DNA of 64,000 nt. Source: Gammaproteobacteria bacterium (GTDB lineage: Bacteria; Pseudomonadota; Gammaproteobacteria; Pseudomonadales; Porticoccaceae). Below the pieces are notes generated by a model. The model was not told where the DNA came from. It made no database searches and saw only the letters and a list, made by a program, of their open reading frames with translations. Location: assembly GCA_016708925.1 (NCBI GenBank), contig JADJET010000003.1, forward strand, positions 248,001-312,000. The letters are read 5' to 3'. Numbering within the stretch: position 1 is the stretch's first letter; every line of letters starts with the position of its first letter. A program made the position numbers and the translations under genes. Of the stretch, positions 28,192-35,530 are shown in pieces.

Positions 28192-28422
28192 GGCTTTGGC
28201 TCCCGATGCCGGGGTCGGCATCTCGGTTGGAAACGGGGTACGGCGGAGCGCGGAGAGGTGCCGGTGGGCGATTGTTATGCGCGTCCCGGGCCGCCGCGCG
28301 CGGCCGGATCAATCCTGAGCATAGCCCAGGGTAATGCCAATAACCACCCGGAATGGCCCGGCCTGGTGGCCGGGTCGTTGATTCCAGTCATGGCGCGCGA
28401 CAGGGTTTTGGTGCCGCGCGTG

Positions 28423-29196
28423 TCATTGCGCGATAAAACCGCCGTCGATCGCCAGCTCGGCCCCGGTGACGTACTTCGACTCCTCGCTCGCCAGATACAG
28501 CACGCCGTTGGCGATATCCAGCGGCTCGCCGAGCCGGCCCATGGGCGCCATCTGCTCGAACATGCCGCGCACCTGCGCGGTGCCGCCGAGGTCCTGCATG
28601 CCCTGCTCCAGCATGGGGGTGAGGATCGGCCCCGGGTGGATGGAGTTGACCCGGATGTTGTTTTTGCGCGCCGCGCACTCCAGCGCCATCGACTTGGTGA
28701 TGAGCCGCACCGCGCCCTTGCTCGAACTGTAGCCACCCGCTGCCGCGAAGCCGACGATGCCGGCGCCGGACGAGATGTTGATGATGGAGCCGCCGCCGGT
28801 GCGCTCCATCACCGGGATCACCGCCTTCATGCCGAAAAATACGCCATCCACGTTGATGGCGTTCTGACGGCGGAATTCCTCGGTGCTGGTTTCCAGCAGC
28901 GGCTTGGCGATGAACAGCGCGGCGTTGTTGTCGAGGATGTCGATGCGCCCGTAGGTGTCGAGCGCGAGCTTGACGATGGCGGCCCAGTCCGCCTCGCTGG
29001 ACACATCCTGGCGCAGGGCGACCGCGGCGCCGCCCGCCGCGACGATCTGCTCGGCCGTGGCGCGCGCGCCGGCTTCATTGATATCGCCCACGACAATCTT
29101 GGCGCCTTCGCGGGCCAGCAGTGCGGCCGTTACCCGCCCCATGCCGGCACTGCCGCCGCCGGTGATGATGGCTACTTTTCCTTCGACACGTCCCAT
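28423..29196 (-). CDS. Short-chain dehydrogenase/reductase
   Basis: A 257-residue classical SDR. The cofactor motif TGGGSAGMGRVTAALLAREG is at residues 12-31, the acidic GDIN after the second strand favours NAD(H), and catalytic YSSSK is Tyr156/Lys160 after NISSGAGI. The usual NNAG is NNAA here (residues 90-93). The C-terminal YVTGAELAIDGGF is typical. The substrate is unknown; the setting with acyl-amide and ester hydrolases suggests a role in degradation. A GC-rich 7-bp hairpin at 28357-28374 lies after the stop but lacks a T-run. Confidence 0.87.
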   Translation of the reverse strand: MGRVEGKVAIITGGGSAGMGRVTAALLAREGAKIVVGDINEAGARATAEQIVAAGGAAVALRQDVSSEADWAAIVKLALDTYGRIDILDNNAALFIAKPLLETSTEEFRRQNAINVDGVFFGMKAVIPVMERTGGGSIINISSGAGIVGFAAAGGYSSSKGAVRLITKSMALECAARKNNIRVNSIHPGPILTPMLEQGMQDLGGTAQVRGMFEQMAPMGRLGEPLDIANGVLYLASEESKYVTGAELAIDGGFIAQ

Positions 29197-29247
29197 GGTG
29201 AATCCCCTGTTTCAGTGGTGGTTATGAAGTTATGGTCGAGTGATGGG

Positions 29248-30486
29248 CTACTGGGCGTCGCCCGCGATCTGGTACGCCAGGCGCTTGAATTCATGGCTGA
29301 ACGGATGCCAGAAGCCGTAGGCGCGCTGGGTGAAGATCAGCCCGGCGAGATTGGCGCGCGGCGCGATCCAGGAATGGGTGCCGGCCATGCCGCCCCAGTG
29401 GTATTCGCCGATGGCACTCGCGGGCTCGCCCTCCGCCGGCGCGTTCTTGATCGCGAAACCGGCGCCGAACACCGTGTCCGGCATCTTCCATACCGGCAGC
29501 CGGACTTGCACGCCGGGCGGCAGCAGGTTGGTGTGCATCAGCTCCACCGCCGAGGGCGACAGGTAGCTCCGCCCTGCCCAGGTGCCGTTGTTGACGATCA
29601 TCTGGATGAAGCGCGTGTAGTCGCCGATGGTGCCCACCAGGCCGCCGCCGCCGGAGTGGAAGCGCTTGGGCGCAAGCACACTGCCGATCAAGAGATCCGG
29701 GCAGGGCTTCAAGCCGGGCTTCATGTTGTCGCGCAGATCGAGCGGCTGGTAGTTGGTGGTGAGGCGCGCGTGCTTGGCCTCCGGTACATGGAAGTCGGTG
29801 TCCACCATACCCAGCGGCGCGAACAGGCGCTCGTGCAGGAAATCACGGAACGACTTGCCGCTCCAGATCTCGATCAGCCGGCCCAGGATGTCGATGCCGA
29901 TGCTGTAGTTCCAGCGCGCGCCGGGCTGGAAGATCAAGGGCAGCCCGGCCAGCTTGTCGATCATCTCCTCGAGCGACGAATTCATGTCCATGATGCGCTG
30001 CTCGGTGTAGAGCTTGTCCACCGGCGTTTCCGGGAACAGTCCGTAGGTGAAACCCGACTGGTGACTGATCAACTCGCGGATCGTTGGCTGGCGCACCAGC
30101 GGCTCGGTGTCCGTCACCTCGGCCGCGCCCGGCTTCAGCACGCGCAGCCCGGCGAACTGGGGAATGTATTTGGCCACCGGGTCGTCGAAGCGGAAGGCCC
30201 CCTCATCGTGCAGCATCATCACCGCCGCCGAAGTGATGATCTTGGTGCCCGAGTAGTAGCGGAAGATGGCGTCCTCGCGCAGCGGCCGCTGGCTCTCGAT
30301 GTCGGCGTGGCCCCAGGTGCGGAAATCGACCACCTCGGTGCCTTTCAGGATCACCGCCGCAAGGCCGCTGACCAGACCGGCATCGACATACTTCTGCATG
30401 GCCTCTTGGATGGGGCTGAAATCGTAGCGAGACGGGGTGATGGCGAGCGTGCTGATGGCGGCTTCTCCGGTGCTGGCCTCCCGCAC
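29248..30486 (-). CDS. Serine hydrolase of the beta-lactamase (class C-like) family
   Basis: About 412 residues of beta-lactamase/esterase type. The SxxK motif is in YYSGTKIITSAAVMML, the YxN-like tyrosine in WNYSIGIDILGRLIEIW, and GGMAGTHSWIAPR near the C-terminus replaces the KTG box with HSW. Such proteins are usually esterases. The start is uncertain: this GTG lies inside a dispersed repeat. A good ribosome site (GGAGAA) stands 7 bases before an ATC at 30456 followed by AGCACGCTCGCC, as if the original ATG had become ATC. The long open frame up to 30966 is not part of the gene, since it runs through transposon remnants on the other strand. Confidence 0.8.
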   Translation of the reverse strand: MREASTGEAAISTLAITPSRYDFSPIQEAMQKYVDAGLVSGLAAVILKGTEVVDFRTWGHADIESQRPLREDAIFRYYSGTKIITSAAVMMLHDEGAFRFDDPVAKYIPQFAGLRVLKPGAAEVTDTEPLVRQPTIRELISHQSGFTYGLFPETPVDKLYTEQRIMDMNSSLEEMIDKLAGLPLIFQPGARWNYSIGIDILGRLIEIWSGKSFRDFLHERLFAPLGMVDTDFHVPEAKHARLTTNYQPLDLRDNMKPGLKPCPDLLIGSVLAPKRFHSGGGGLVGTIGDYTRFIQMIVNNGTWAGRSYLSPSAVELMHTNLLPPGVQVRLPVWKMPDTVFGAGFAIKNAPAEGEPASAIGEYHWGGMAGTHSWIAPRANLAGLIFTQRAYGFWHPFSHEFKRLAYQIAGDAQ

Positions 30487-30576
30487 CGTGCGGCAGGGCC
30501 AAGAGTCAAAGTTACCGCAGGGTAGAAGATGCGTCCAGTGTGGCGCGGGCGGGGTGCCGCCATGGCTGGTCATGCC
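30473..30576. repeat. Dispersed ~105-bp repeat, copy A
   Basis: These 104 bases are about 85% identical to 34228-34332 (copy B) in the same orientation. Shared blocks include CTGGCCTCCCGCACCG, GCGGCAGGGC, CAGGGTAGA, GTGGCGCGGGCGGGG and CCATGGCTGGTCATGCC. Copy A lies between the serine hydrolase start and a fragment of a REP-associated transposase, the kind of protein that mobilises short palindromic repeats. Confidence 0.8.
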
Positions 30577-30584
30577 AGCGTGTG

Positions 30585-30870
30585 GACGCGACTGCAAGGC
30601 CAAATCTACCTGGGCTCGGAAGCCTTCGTGAAGACGATGCAGGCAAAGATTGAAAATGCGCCCGCGCTGGACGAAATCCCGCGCGCGCAACGGCGAGCCG
30701 TGACTCAGCCTGTGGCGGATTTTGAGAAGCGCTACGGGCGCAAGGAGGCGATGGTCCGTGCCTATCTCTCGGGTCAGCATACGATGGCCGCGATAGCGCG
30801 ACATTTTGAGGTGCGCTATTCGACCGTGAGCCGAATGGTAAGGGCTCATGAGGAGTCGATGGCGGACTGA
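30585..30870 (+). pseudogene. C-terminal fragment of a REP-associated tyrosine transposase (RAYT)
   Basis: The translation RLQGQIYLGSEAFVKTMQAK then IPRAQRRAVTQP and HTMAAIARHFEVRYSTVSRM matches the C-terminal third of RAYT (Y1-type) transposases, including the helix-turn-helix tail. The catalytic HUH and tyrosine domain is absent, replaced by the dispersed repeat, so the gene is dead. The open frame starts at 30529 but the first 20 codons are repeat sequence. Confidence 0.75.
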
Positions 30871-30900
30871 TGTGTTATTGCAAGACTTGACCCCTCTGCT

Positions 30901-31185
30901 TTCCGGCACTGGCAAAGTCTGCGGACCACGAATCCGATTGAGTCGTCCTTTGGCACCATTCGTCACCGTACGAAACGCTCAAAGGGTTGCTTGAGCCGTG
31001 ATGGCATGCTGCACATGATCTTCAAGCTGGGAGAGTGCGCCGAAAAGAATTGGCGTCGCCTGCGTGGTTTTGATTACTTGGCGAAGGTCATAACAGGCGT
31101 AAAATTCAAGGATGGAATTGAGGTGACAAAGTCAATCAGGAACGCTGCTTAACTAACTCGTGAACACCAGATTTGACAATAACTC
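30901..31185 (+). mobile_element. Right end of an IS256-family element with transposase C-terminus
   Basis: The frame 30901-31152 encodes FRHWQSLRTTNPIESSFGTI, RHRTKRSKGCLSRDGMLHMI and a tail ending SIRNAA, clearly the C-terminus of an IS256 (mutator-type) transposase, including the NPIES motif near the last catalytic residue. About 80% of the transposase is missing. After the stop, CACCAGATTTGACAATAACT (31165-31184) resembles the terminal inverted repeat of IS256 elements, so the right end of the element seems intact. Confidence 0.82.
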
Positions 31186-31384
31186 GCATGTGAATGGTGC
31201 GTTTTCGACCGAGGGGGCGGCATAGTGTCAGGTTGGATTCCTGGGTTGGACTTTGTCCTGTTGGCCACTCTGGTATGGGTGGCCAGATTCAATCGTCAGC
31301 TAACCAGACTGGAGAGTGTTGGGATTGCCATCCAGGGATGAGCGTGCTAGCCTCCAGCGCAATTTGAAGCTTGGAGTGGGTGGC

Positions 31385-32305
31385 ATGTCGATGTTTCCAT
31401 CGTTGTTCCGCGGAGGCTTGGTAGCCGCATTGCTGATTTCGGCGCCCGCGCTCCACGCGCAAATCGTCGCGCCTGCAGTGTCAGATATCGTGCTCGAGGT
31501 TGTTTCACCTTCCTGCACCCCGATGGATATCGCCTATAATCCGGTACAGAATCTATACTATAGCGTTTATGGTGGCGGTCCGAGCTGCCCCATAATTACC
31601 CACGATGGCGCTACCGGGGATGAGTTGTTAAATACCAGTTCTTCCTCGCACGACTGGCGCGGCGTGTGGTGGAATGCCGACGTGGGTGGCCCGGAGGGCA
31701 ATCCCTGTTCCTCCTGTGCCCGCGAGGCAATCTGGGCACCGGAGCTGGATGGGGCTGGATTTGCGCTGGCAACCGGGCAAATCACCCTGACGCCGACCAA
31801 TCAACCGGCGTTCCAGTCGCAGGGCGATCTGGATACGGACATGAACGAGATCATCTACTATTCGTCCAACCAAATTTTTCGCGTGGATCGCGACACCAAC
31901 GCCAACCTGCCCACGCTTTCACTAAGCGGTACCCCGGCTGGGGCCAATCTTAACTCAAACCTCATCGGCTACTCCGGCATCGCCGACGCCGAGTATATGC
32001 TTTGGGATTTTTCCAACGATCGTGTCCTGTTCTATGACCGAACCGGTGCGTATCAAGGTGAGTCTGCAGTGGCCGGGGCCCCGCCAACTAGCGACTCCTG
32101 GAATGTAGGATTCGCCAATGGCCGCGTCTTTATCTGGAACGGTTCGGGTTGGAACGGTTACATTGTCGGGCCAGGAACCTCCGCGCCAGCCCCACCACCT
32201 GCGGCTGCCGTGCCCGTGCCCACTCTGGGGCTGGGGTTGCTGGTCTCCCTGGCGCTTCTACTCGGGTGGTTTGGGGCAGCTCAACTTCGGTCTCGTTCAG
32301 CGTAG
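31385..32305 (+). CDS. Secreted protein with C-terminal IPTL-type sorting signal, unknown function
   Basis: A 306-residue protein starting MSMFPSLFRGGLVAALLISA followed by PALHAQ, a signal peptide. The mature domain has cysteine pairs (SCTPMDIAYNP, GGPSCPII, CSSCARE) and short repeated segments suggesting a beta-propeller-like fold (NEIIYYSSNQIFRVDRDTN). The end AVPVPTLGLGLLVSLALLLG then QLRSRSA is a hydrophobic tail with basic end, like IPTL-CTERM proteins. The ATG has a GGAG ribosome site 9 bases upstream. I know no family for the body. It lies between fragments of IS256 and IS110, so it may have arrived with mobile DNA. Confidence 0.65.
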   Translation: MSMFPSLFRGGLVAALLISAPALHAQIVAPAVSDIVLEVVSPSCTPMDIAYNPVQNLYYSVYGGGPSCPIITHDGATGDELLNTSSSSHDWRGVWWNADVGGPEGNPCSSCAREAIWAPELDGAGFALATGQITLTPTNQPAFQSQGDLDTDMNEIIYYSSNQIFRVDRDTNANLPTLSLSGTPAGANLNSNLIGYSGIADAEYMLWDFSNDRVLFYDRTGAYQGESAVAGAPPTSDSWNVGFANGRVFIWNGSGWNGYIVGPGTSAPAPPPAAAVPVPTLGLGLLVSLALLLGWFGAAQLRSRSA

Positions 32306-32352
32306 AGCTTTGAAGTTATCAACGCCATCGGTCGAGGGCGGCGGCAGAGGGG

Positions 32353-32556
32353 TCAGATACTGTCTTGACTTGCAAGACCTCGCATCGGAATTTCTGCGTT
32401 GAAGAGCGTGTTTGACTTCAACACGCCGTAGATCATGTGAATGAGCCGGCGCATGCTCGCACCGACAATCGCCTTCGGCGCCATGCCTCGCGCCTCCAGC
32501 CGTTTAGCCATCGCTGCGATGACGGGGTTGTGTCGTTTGGCGACAAGTCTAGGCAT
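32353..32556 (-). pseudogene. C-terminal fragment of an IS110-family transposase
   Basis: RLVAKRHNPVIAAMAKRLEA followed by RGMAPKAIVGASMRRLIHMI matches the C-terminal end of IS110/IS1111 transposases (the transposase_20 region). The first ~80% of the protein, including the DEDD catalytic domain, is missing. The fragment begins exactly where the PIN toxin gene is cut, so an IS110 insertion and later deletion probably caused both truncations. Confidence 0.75.
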
Positions 32557-32890
32557 GGGTCAGCGCGGTGGCGGCAAGCAGACTGTCGATGGCCGGCAAG
32601 GGCCGGTCGGCCTGGGCCACCAGGTGACCCCAGCGATCCGCGACCTGCGCGTCTATCGGCAGCAGCCGTCCGGTGAAAAACCCCGGCAGGTCGACCTCCA
32701 GCCAGTCGAGCAGCCGGCGCTTGCGCGTGCCCTCCGGCAACATCTCGATGCCTTTGCGCAACTCACCCAGGGTCAGAACGGAGAGATACAGCGTGGTGGC
32801 CGGGCGGCCCTCCAGCCAGCGCACCACGTCTGCGTCGGGCTTGCGCCGGCGCAGTTCCGACAGGACGTTGGTGTCGACCAGGTAGCTCAA
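32549..32890 (-). pseudogene. PIN-domain toxin (VapC/FitB type), C-terminally truncated
   Basis: 113 residues from a TTG that overlaps the antitoxin stop (TTGA). SYLVDTNVLSELRR gives the first acidic residue Asp6, TLGELRKG gives Glu43 and IDSLLAATAL gives Asp102. The product then ends at THA, whereas VapC/FitB proteins continue about 20-25 residues with a conserved TRNxxDF containing the last acidic residue. The missing end coincides with the IS110 fragment. These ribonucleases cleave RNA using the acidic cluster, so this copy is probably inactive or weakened. Confidence 0.8.
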
Positions 32891-33138
32891 AGAGCCGTTT
32901 CTCGGGTGAGGCTCTGATCGCGCGCGAAGTCGAGATCTTCGGCTCCGGCGAGCGGCGAGCGGCGCATGAAGGCGACCAGCGATTCGCCGGTGCCGGCCAG
33001 GCGGTCGTAATCGGCGCGCGACAGCACCACCGCCACGGGGCGGCCATGAACGGTGATTTCCTGCGGCCCCTCGCGCTCGGCGTCCTTGACGACTTCCGAC
33101 AAACGCGATTTCGCTTCCTGCATTTGCCACGAGTGCAT
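32887..33138 (-). CDS. Phd/YefM-family antitoxin
   Basis: An 83-residue protein (MHSWQMQEAKSRLSEVVKDA, then GPQEITVHGRPVAVVLSRADYDRL) with the Phd/YefM DNA-binding N-terminus. It would neutralise the PIN toxin encoded by the overlapping downstream gene and normally represses their promoter. The intact IS5-family element ends at 33157, only 18 bases upstream of the ATG, so the native promoter and operator are gone; transcription, if any, must come from the IS. An inner ATG at residue 6 is an alternative start. Confidence 0.85.
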   Translation of the reverse strand: MHSWQMQEAKSRLSEVVKDAEREGPQEITVHGRPVAVVLSRADYDRLAGTGESLVAFMRRSPLAGAEDLDFARDQSLTRETAL

Positions 33139-33156
33139 GACGCAATCCTCGATCTA

Positions 33157-33980
33157 GGACCTGTTGACATTTAGGTTTACACTACCGATCCAACTCGTTG
33201 ACGGAGCTGGATCAATGGCACGAAGGAACTTGCGGAACGACCAGTGGGCGCGGATCGAGCCCATGCTGCCTGGCAAGGCCGGCGACCGTGGCAGGACGGC
33301 CAAGGACAATCGGCTGTTCGTCGACGCGGTGCTGTGGATCGCGCGCGCCGGCGCACCGTGGCGCGATCTGCCGGAAGCGTTCGGTCCGTGGAACAGCGTG
33401 TACAAGCGATTCTCACGGTGGTCCAACGCCGGCGTCTGGCATCGGGTCTTCGCCGAACTGGCCAAGGACGCCGACTTCGAGGAAGTGTTCCTCGATTCCA
33501 CCATTGTCAGAGCTCACCAGCATGCCGCCGGTGCTCCAAAAAAAACGGCAGCCAAGCGATCGGCCGCTCGCGTGGCGGATTGACGACCAAGATTCACGCG
33601 CTGGTCGAAGGGCTGGGCAACCTGGCGCGCTGGCAGCTCACCGCCGGGCAAGTCCATGACATCACGCAGGCGCACGACTTGATCGAGGGCGTTCCCGCGC
33701 AGACCGTCGCCGCCGACAAAGCCTATGACGCCGATGCGCTCATTCAGACCATCGTGCAAGCAGGCGCTGAAGCGGTCATCCCGCCGCGCGGGAATCGCCG
33801 TCAGACACGCGATTACGATCAGCACAAATACAAGCATCGCAACCTCATCGAGCGCTTCTTCTGCCGCCTCAAAGAATTTCGCCGCATCGCCACGCGCTAC
33901 GACAAACTCGCCAGTCGCTTCTCCTCCTTCATCGCCCTGGTCGCTTCCTTCGTGTGGCTCGCTTAAATGTCAACAGGCCC
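33157..33980 (+). mobile_element. Complete IS5-family insertion sequence (IS427-like), 824 bp
   Basis: The left end GGACCTGTTGACATTTA (33157-33173) and right end, read inward as GGGCCTGTTGACATTTA (33980-33964), match at 16 of 17 positions. Both ends are flanked by CTA/TAG-type target sequence (CTAG at 33154-33157 and 33980-33983), consistent with a TA or CTAG target duplication. Inside is one transposase split over two frames. The intact ends and gene suggest recent insertion. It separates the antitoxin gene from its original upstream DNA and abuts a monooxygenase fragment on the right. Confidence 0.9.
33215..33966 (+). CDS. IS5-family transposase made by -1 ribosomal frameshift
   Basis: The first frame (33215-33583) encodes MARRNLRNDQWARIEPMLPG, the N-terminal DUF4096-type domain, and reaches DSTIVRAHQHAAGAPKK with a DDE aspartate. 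The second frame, displaced by -1, continues GRSRGGLTTKIHALVEGLGN through ADKAYDADALI to NLIERFFCRLKEFRRIATRY, which holds the remaining DDE residues. The overlap contains eight A residues (33538-33545, in CCAAAAAAAACGG), a classic slippery site. A ribosome site GGAG precedes the ATG. Fused product about 250 residues. Confidence 0.88.
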
Positions 33981-34060
33981 TAGCCAGTCTGGTCAGATTC
34001 TAGCCGGGCGCGGGATTCCCGCCAAGCGTGGCAAAAGCTTGCAGAGCCAGTAATCTGCAC

Positions 34061-34213
34061 AGCCACGGTTTCCCAAACTGCTTTTTCATGGGCTTTACCC
34101 AGAGCGGCTTCACCACCAGCGTGCCCCATACCCTCGACGAGCAGTCCAGGCACATCGCCTACATCCTGCGCCAGGTGGTCGATCACGGCATCCGTTCCTT
34201 CGCGGCGACCCAG
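34061..34213 (+). pseudogene. C-terminal fragment of a Baeyer-Villiger-type flavin monooxygenase
   Basis: HGFPNCFFMGFTQSGFTTSV, then PHTLDEQSRHIAYILRQVVD is the characteristic end region of BVMO-family proteins (family pattern GFPNLFFMG..QSGF......LDEQ..HIA.I). Only about 50 codons survive. The left side was lost at the IS5 insertion and the right side runs straight into repeat copy B. It is not a copy of the intact monooxygenase at 35531, whose sequence in this segment is quite different. Confidence 0.75.
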
Positions 34214-34227
34214 GGGGTCTTGCATCA

Positions 34228-34332
34228 CTGGCCTCCCGCACCGCGCGGCAGGGCGAGCGCGCAAAGTTATCCCAGGGTAGAGGCAGCGTCCAGCGTGGCG
34301 CGGGCGGGGCGCCGGCCATGGCTGGTCATGCC
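34228..34332. repeat. Dispersed ~105-bp repeat, copy B
   Basis: Direct copy of 30473-30576 at about 85% identity. It starts right after the monooxygenase fragment. Differences are mostly single transitions plus a short divergent patch (GGGCGAGCGCGCAAAGTTAT against GGGCCAAGAGTCAAAGTTAC). Confidence 0.8.
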
Positions 34333-34420
34333 TTGTTCCGGTCATGCGCAAGGAATAGGCTGAACGCGCGCCATCGGTGGGCAGGGAAGCAAGATTACGG
34401 GCGTCCCTCCCCTGAAGTCC

Positions 34421-34460
34421 GATTGCCCGATTGCCCGATTGCCCGATTGCCCGATTGCCT
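34421..34460. repeat. Tandem octamer repeat, five units of GATTGCCC
   Basis: GATTGCCC is repeated four times exactly and once as GATTGCCT, without spacers (34421-34460). It lies 134 bases upstream of the DUF5648 gene. An 8-bp unit is not a codon multiple and the tract is outside coding sequence, so a slipped-strand length polymorphism here could change promoter spacing. Confidence 0.9.
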
Positions 34461-34594
34461 GGATCCTGTCCGGGCTCGGGATGGGTTGCAAGCAAGCTGG
34501 ATGGCTTGAAGGCTACCGCAAGACCATGACTCTGCATGGCGACCAGGGTGACGGCTGGTGCCGCTGCCGGTGCTTTTATTGGAGGAACTTTACA

Positions 34595-35455
34595 ATGAAT
34601 ACTGCACAGCAACCCATTCGCGGATTCTTGTCTCTGGCCTTATTCGGCGGCCTGCTCGGTGTGCTGCCTTCAGCGCATGCCCAACAGTTCACAGTGAGTC
34701 CGGCGACGCCGGAGGTCTACCAACCCTTTACCATTACTCTTTCGATCTTTTGTCAGCGCACGATTAATGTAGACCCACATGTGGGTTCCGGCGCAATCAC
34801 AATCGAGGCAAAAACCAATACTATTGATTTCCTCTGTCCGGGAGATCCTATTGAAGCGCCTCCTGCCACGATCGCCGGTTTGCCCGGGGGAACCTATAGT
34901 CTTGCGGCGAGGTTGAGAACAAATTTCGATCCACCCCAGGAGCACGCTCTGGGTGACATTACAGTGGCCCCCGCACCACCCACCCAACCCATCTTCGCGT
35001 TCTACAACGAGGATATCGGCCACTACTTCATCACCGCCGGCACTGCCGAAAAGGATTCGCTGCTCGGCGGTGGGGGCGGCGGCGGTTGGGCGATAGTGGA
35101 CGAGGGCTTCAAAGCCTGGCCGGCGGCTGGCCCGGCGCCGGCTGCGGCCAAACCCGTGTGCCGGTTCTATTCTTCTCTGGTGAACTCGCACTTCTACACC
35201 GCCGGCGCCAACGAGTGTGAGTTGCTGAAGCAGTCCGGCTCGGGCTGGACCTACGAGGGCATCGCCTTTCGCGCGCTGGTGCCGACCAAGGGTTCCTGCT
35301 ACCCCGGCACCACCCCGGTGTGGCGGCTCTACAACGACCGCTTCGCTCAGGTCGACAGCAACCACCGTTTCATCGCCGGCGCCGACACCTACCGGCACAT
35401 GATTGCCAACGGCTGGGTCGGCGAGGGTGTGGCGTTCTGCTCGCCGGAGTCCTGA
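34595..35455 (+). CDS. Secreted DUF5648-type repeat protein
   Basis: 286 residues with a signal peptide (MNTAQQPIRGFLSLALFGGL, cleavage likely after SAHA at QQF). A beta-sandwich-like first part (VSPATPEVYQPFTITLSIF) is followed by the DUF5648 pattern repeated three times: FYNEDIGHYFITAGTAEKD, FYSSLVNSHFYTAGANECE and LYNDRFAQVDSNHRFIAGAD. These (F/L)YN...HF(I)TA units occur in extracellular proteins of unknown role, sometimes next to peptidase or lipase domains. A strong ribosome site GGAGG precedes the ATG. The long upstream extension of the frame passes through the octamer repeats and is not coding. Confidence 0.78.
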   Translation: MNTAQQPIRGFLSLALFGGLLGVLPSAHAQQFTVSPATPEVYQPFTITLSIFCQRTINVDPHVGSGAITIEAKTNTIDFLCPGDPIEAPPATIAGLPGGTYSLAARLRTNFDPPQEHALGDITVAPAPPTQPIFAFYNEDIGHYFITAGTAEKDSLLGGGGGGGWAIVDEGFKAWPAAGPAPAAAKPVCRFYSSLVNSHFYTAGANECELLKQSGSGWTYEGIAFRALVPTKGSCYPGTTPVWRLYNDRFAQVDSNHRFIAGADTYRHMIANGWVGEGVAFCSPES

Positions 35456-35530
35456 CCGGGCCGGGGTTGTCCACGCCGGTTCCCTTTTTGTGAGCCGGCG
35501 CGGTCCCCGGAGCCGCGCCCCCACGCGCAT

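Noticed and set aside
28357..28374. CCCGGCC-TGGT-GGCCGGG as terminator of the SDR gene
   Set aside because: Perfect 7-bp stem after the stop, but no T-run on either strand; kept only as a hairpin noted in the SDR entry.
26476..30525. A 1349-codon open frame on the plus strand
   Set aside because: It is antisense to three well-recognised genes (amidohydrolase, SDR, serine hydrolase); long antisense frames are expected at this GC content and the translation resembles nothing.
30487..30966. N-terminal extension of the serine hydrolase frame by 160 codons
   Set aside because: It crosses the dispersed repeat and is antisense to RAYT and IS256 fragments; family homology starts only after it.
34421..34460. 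CRISPR-like direct repeats
   Set aside because: Units are 8 bp with no spacers and no cas genes are nearby, so it is a simple tandem repeat.
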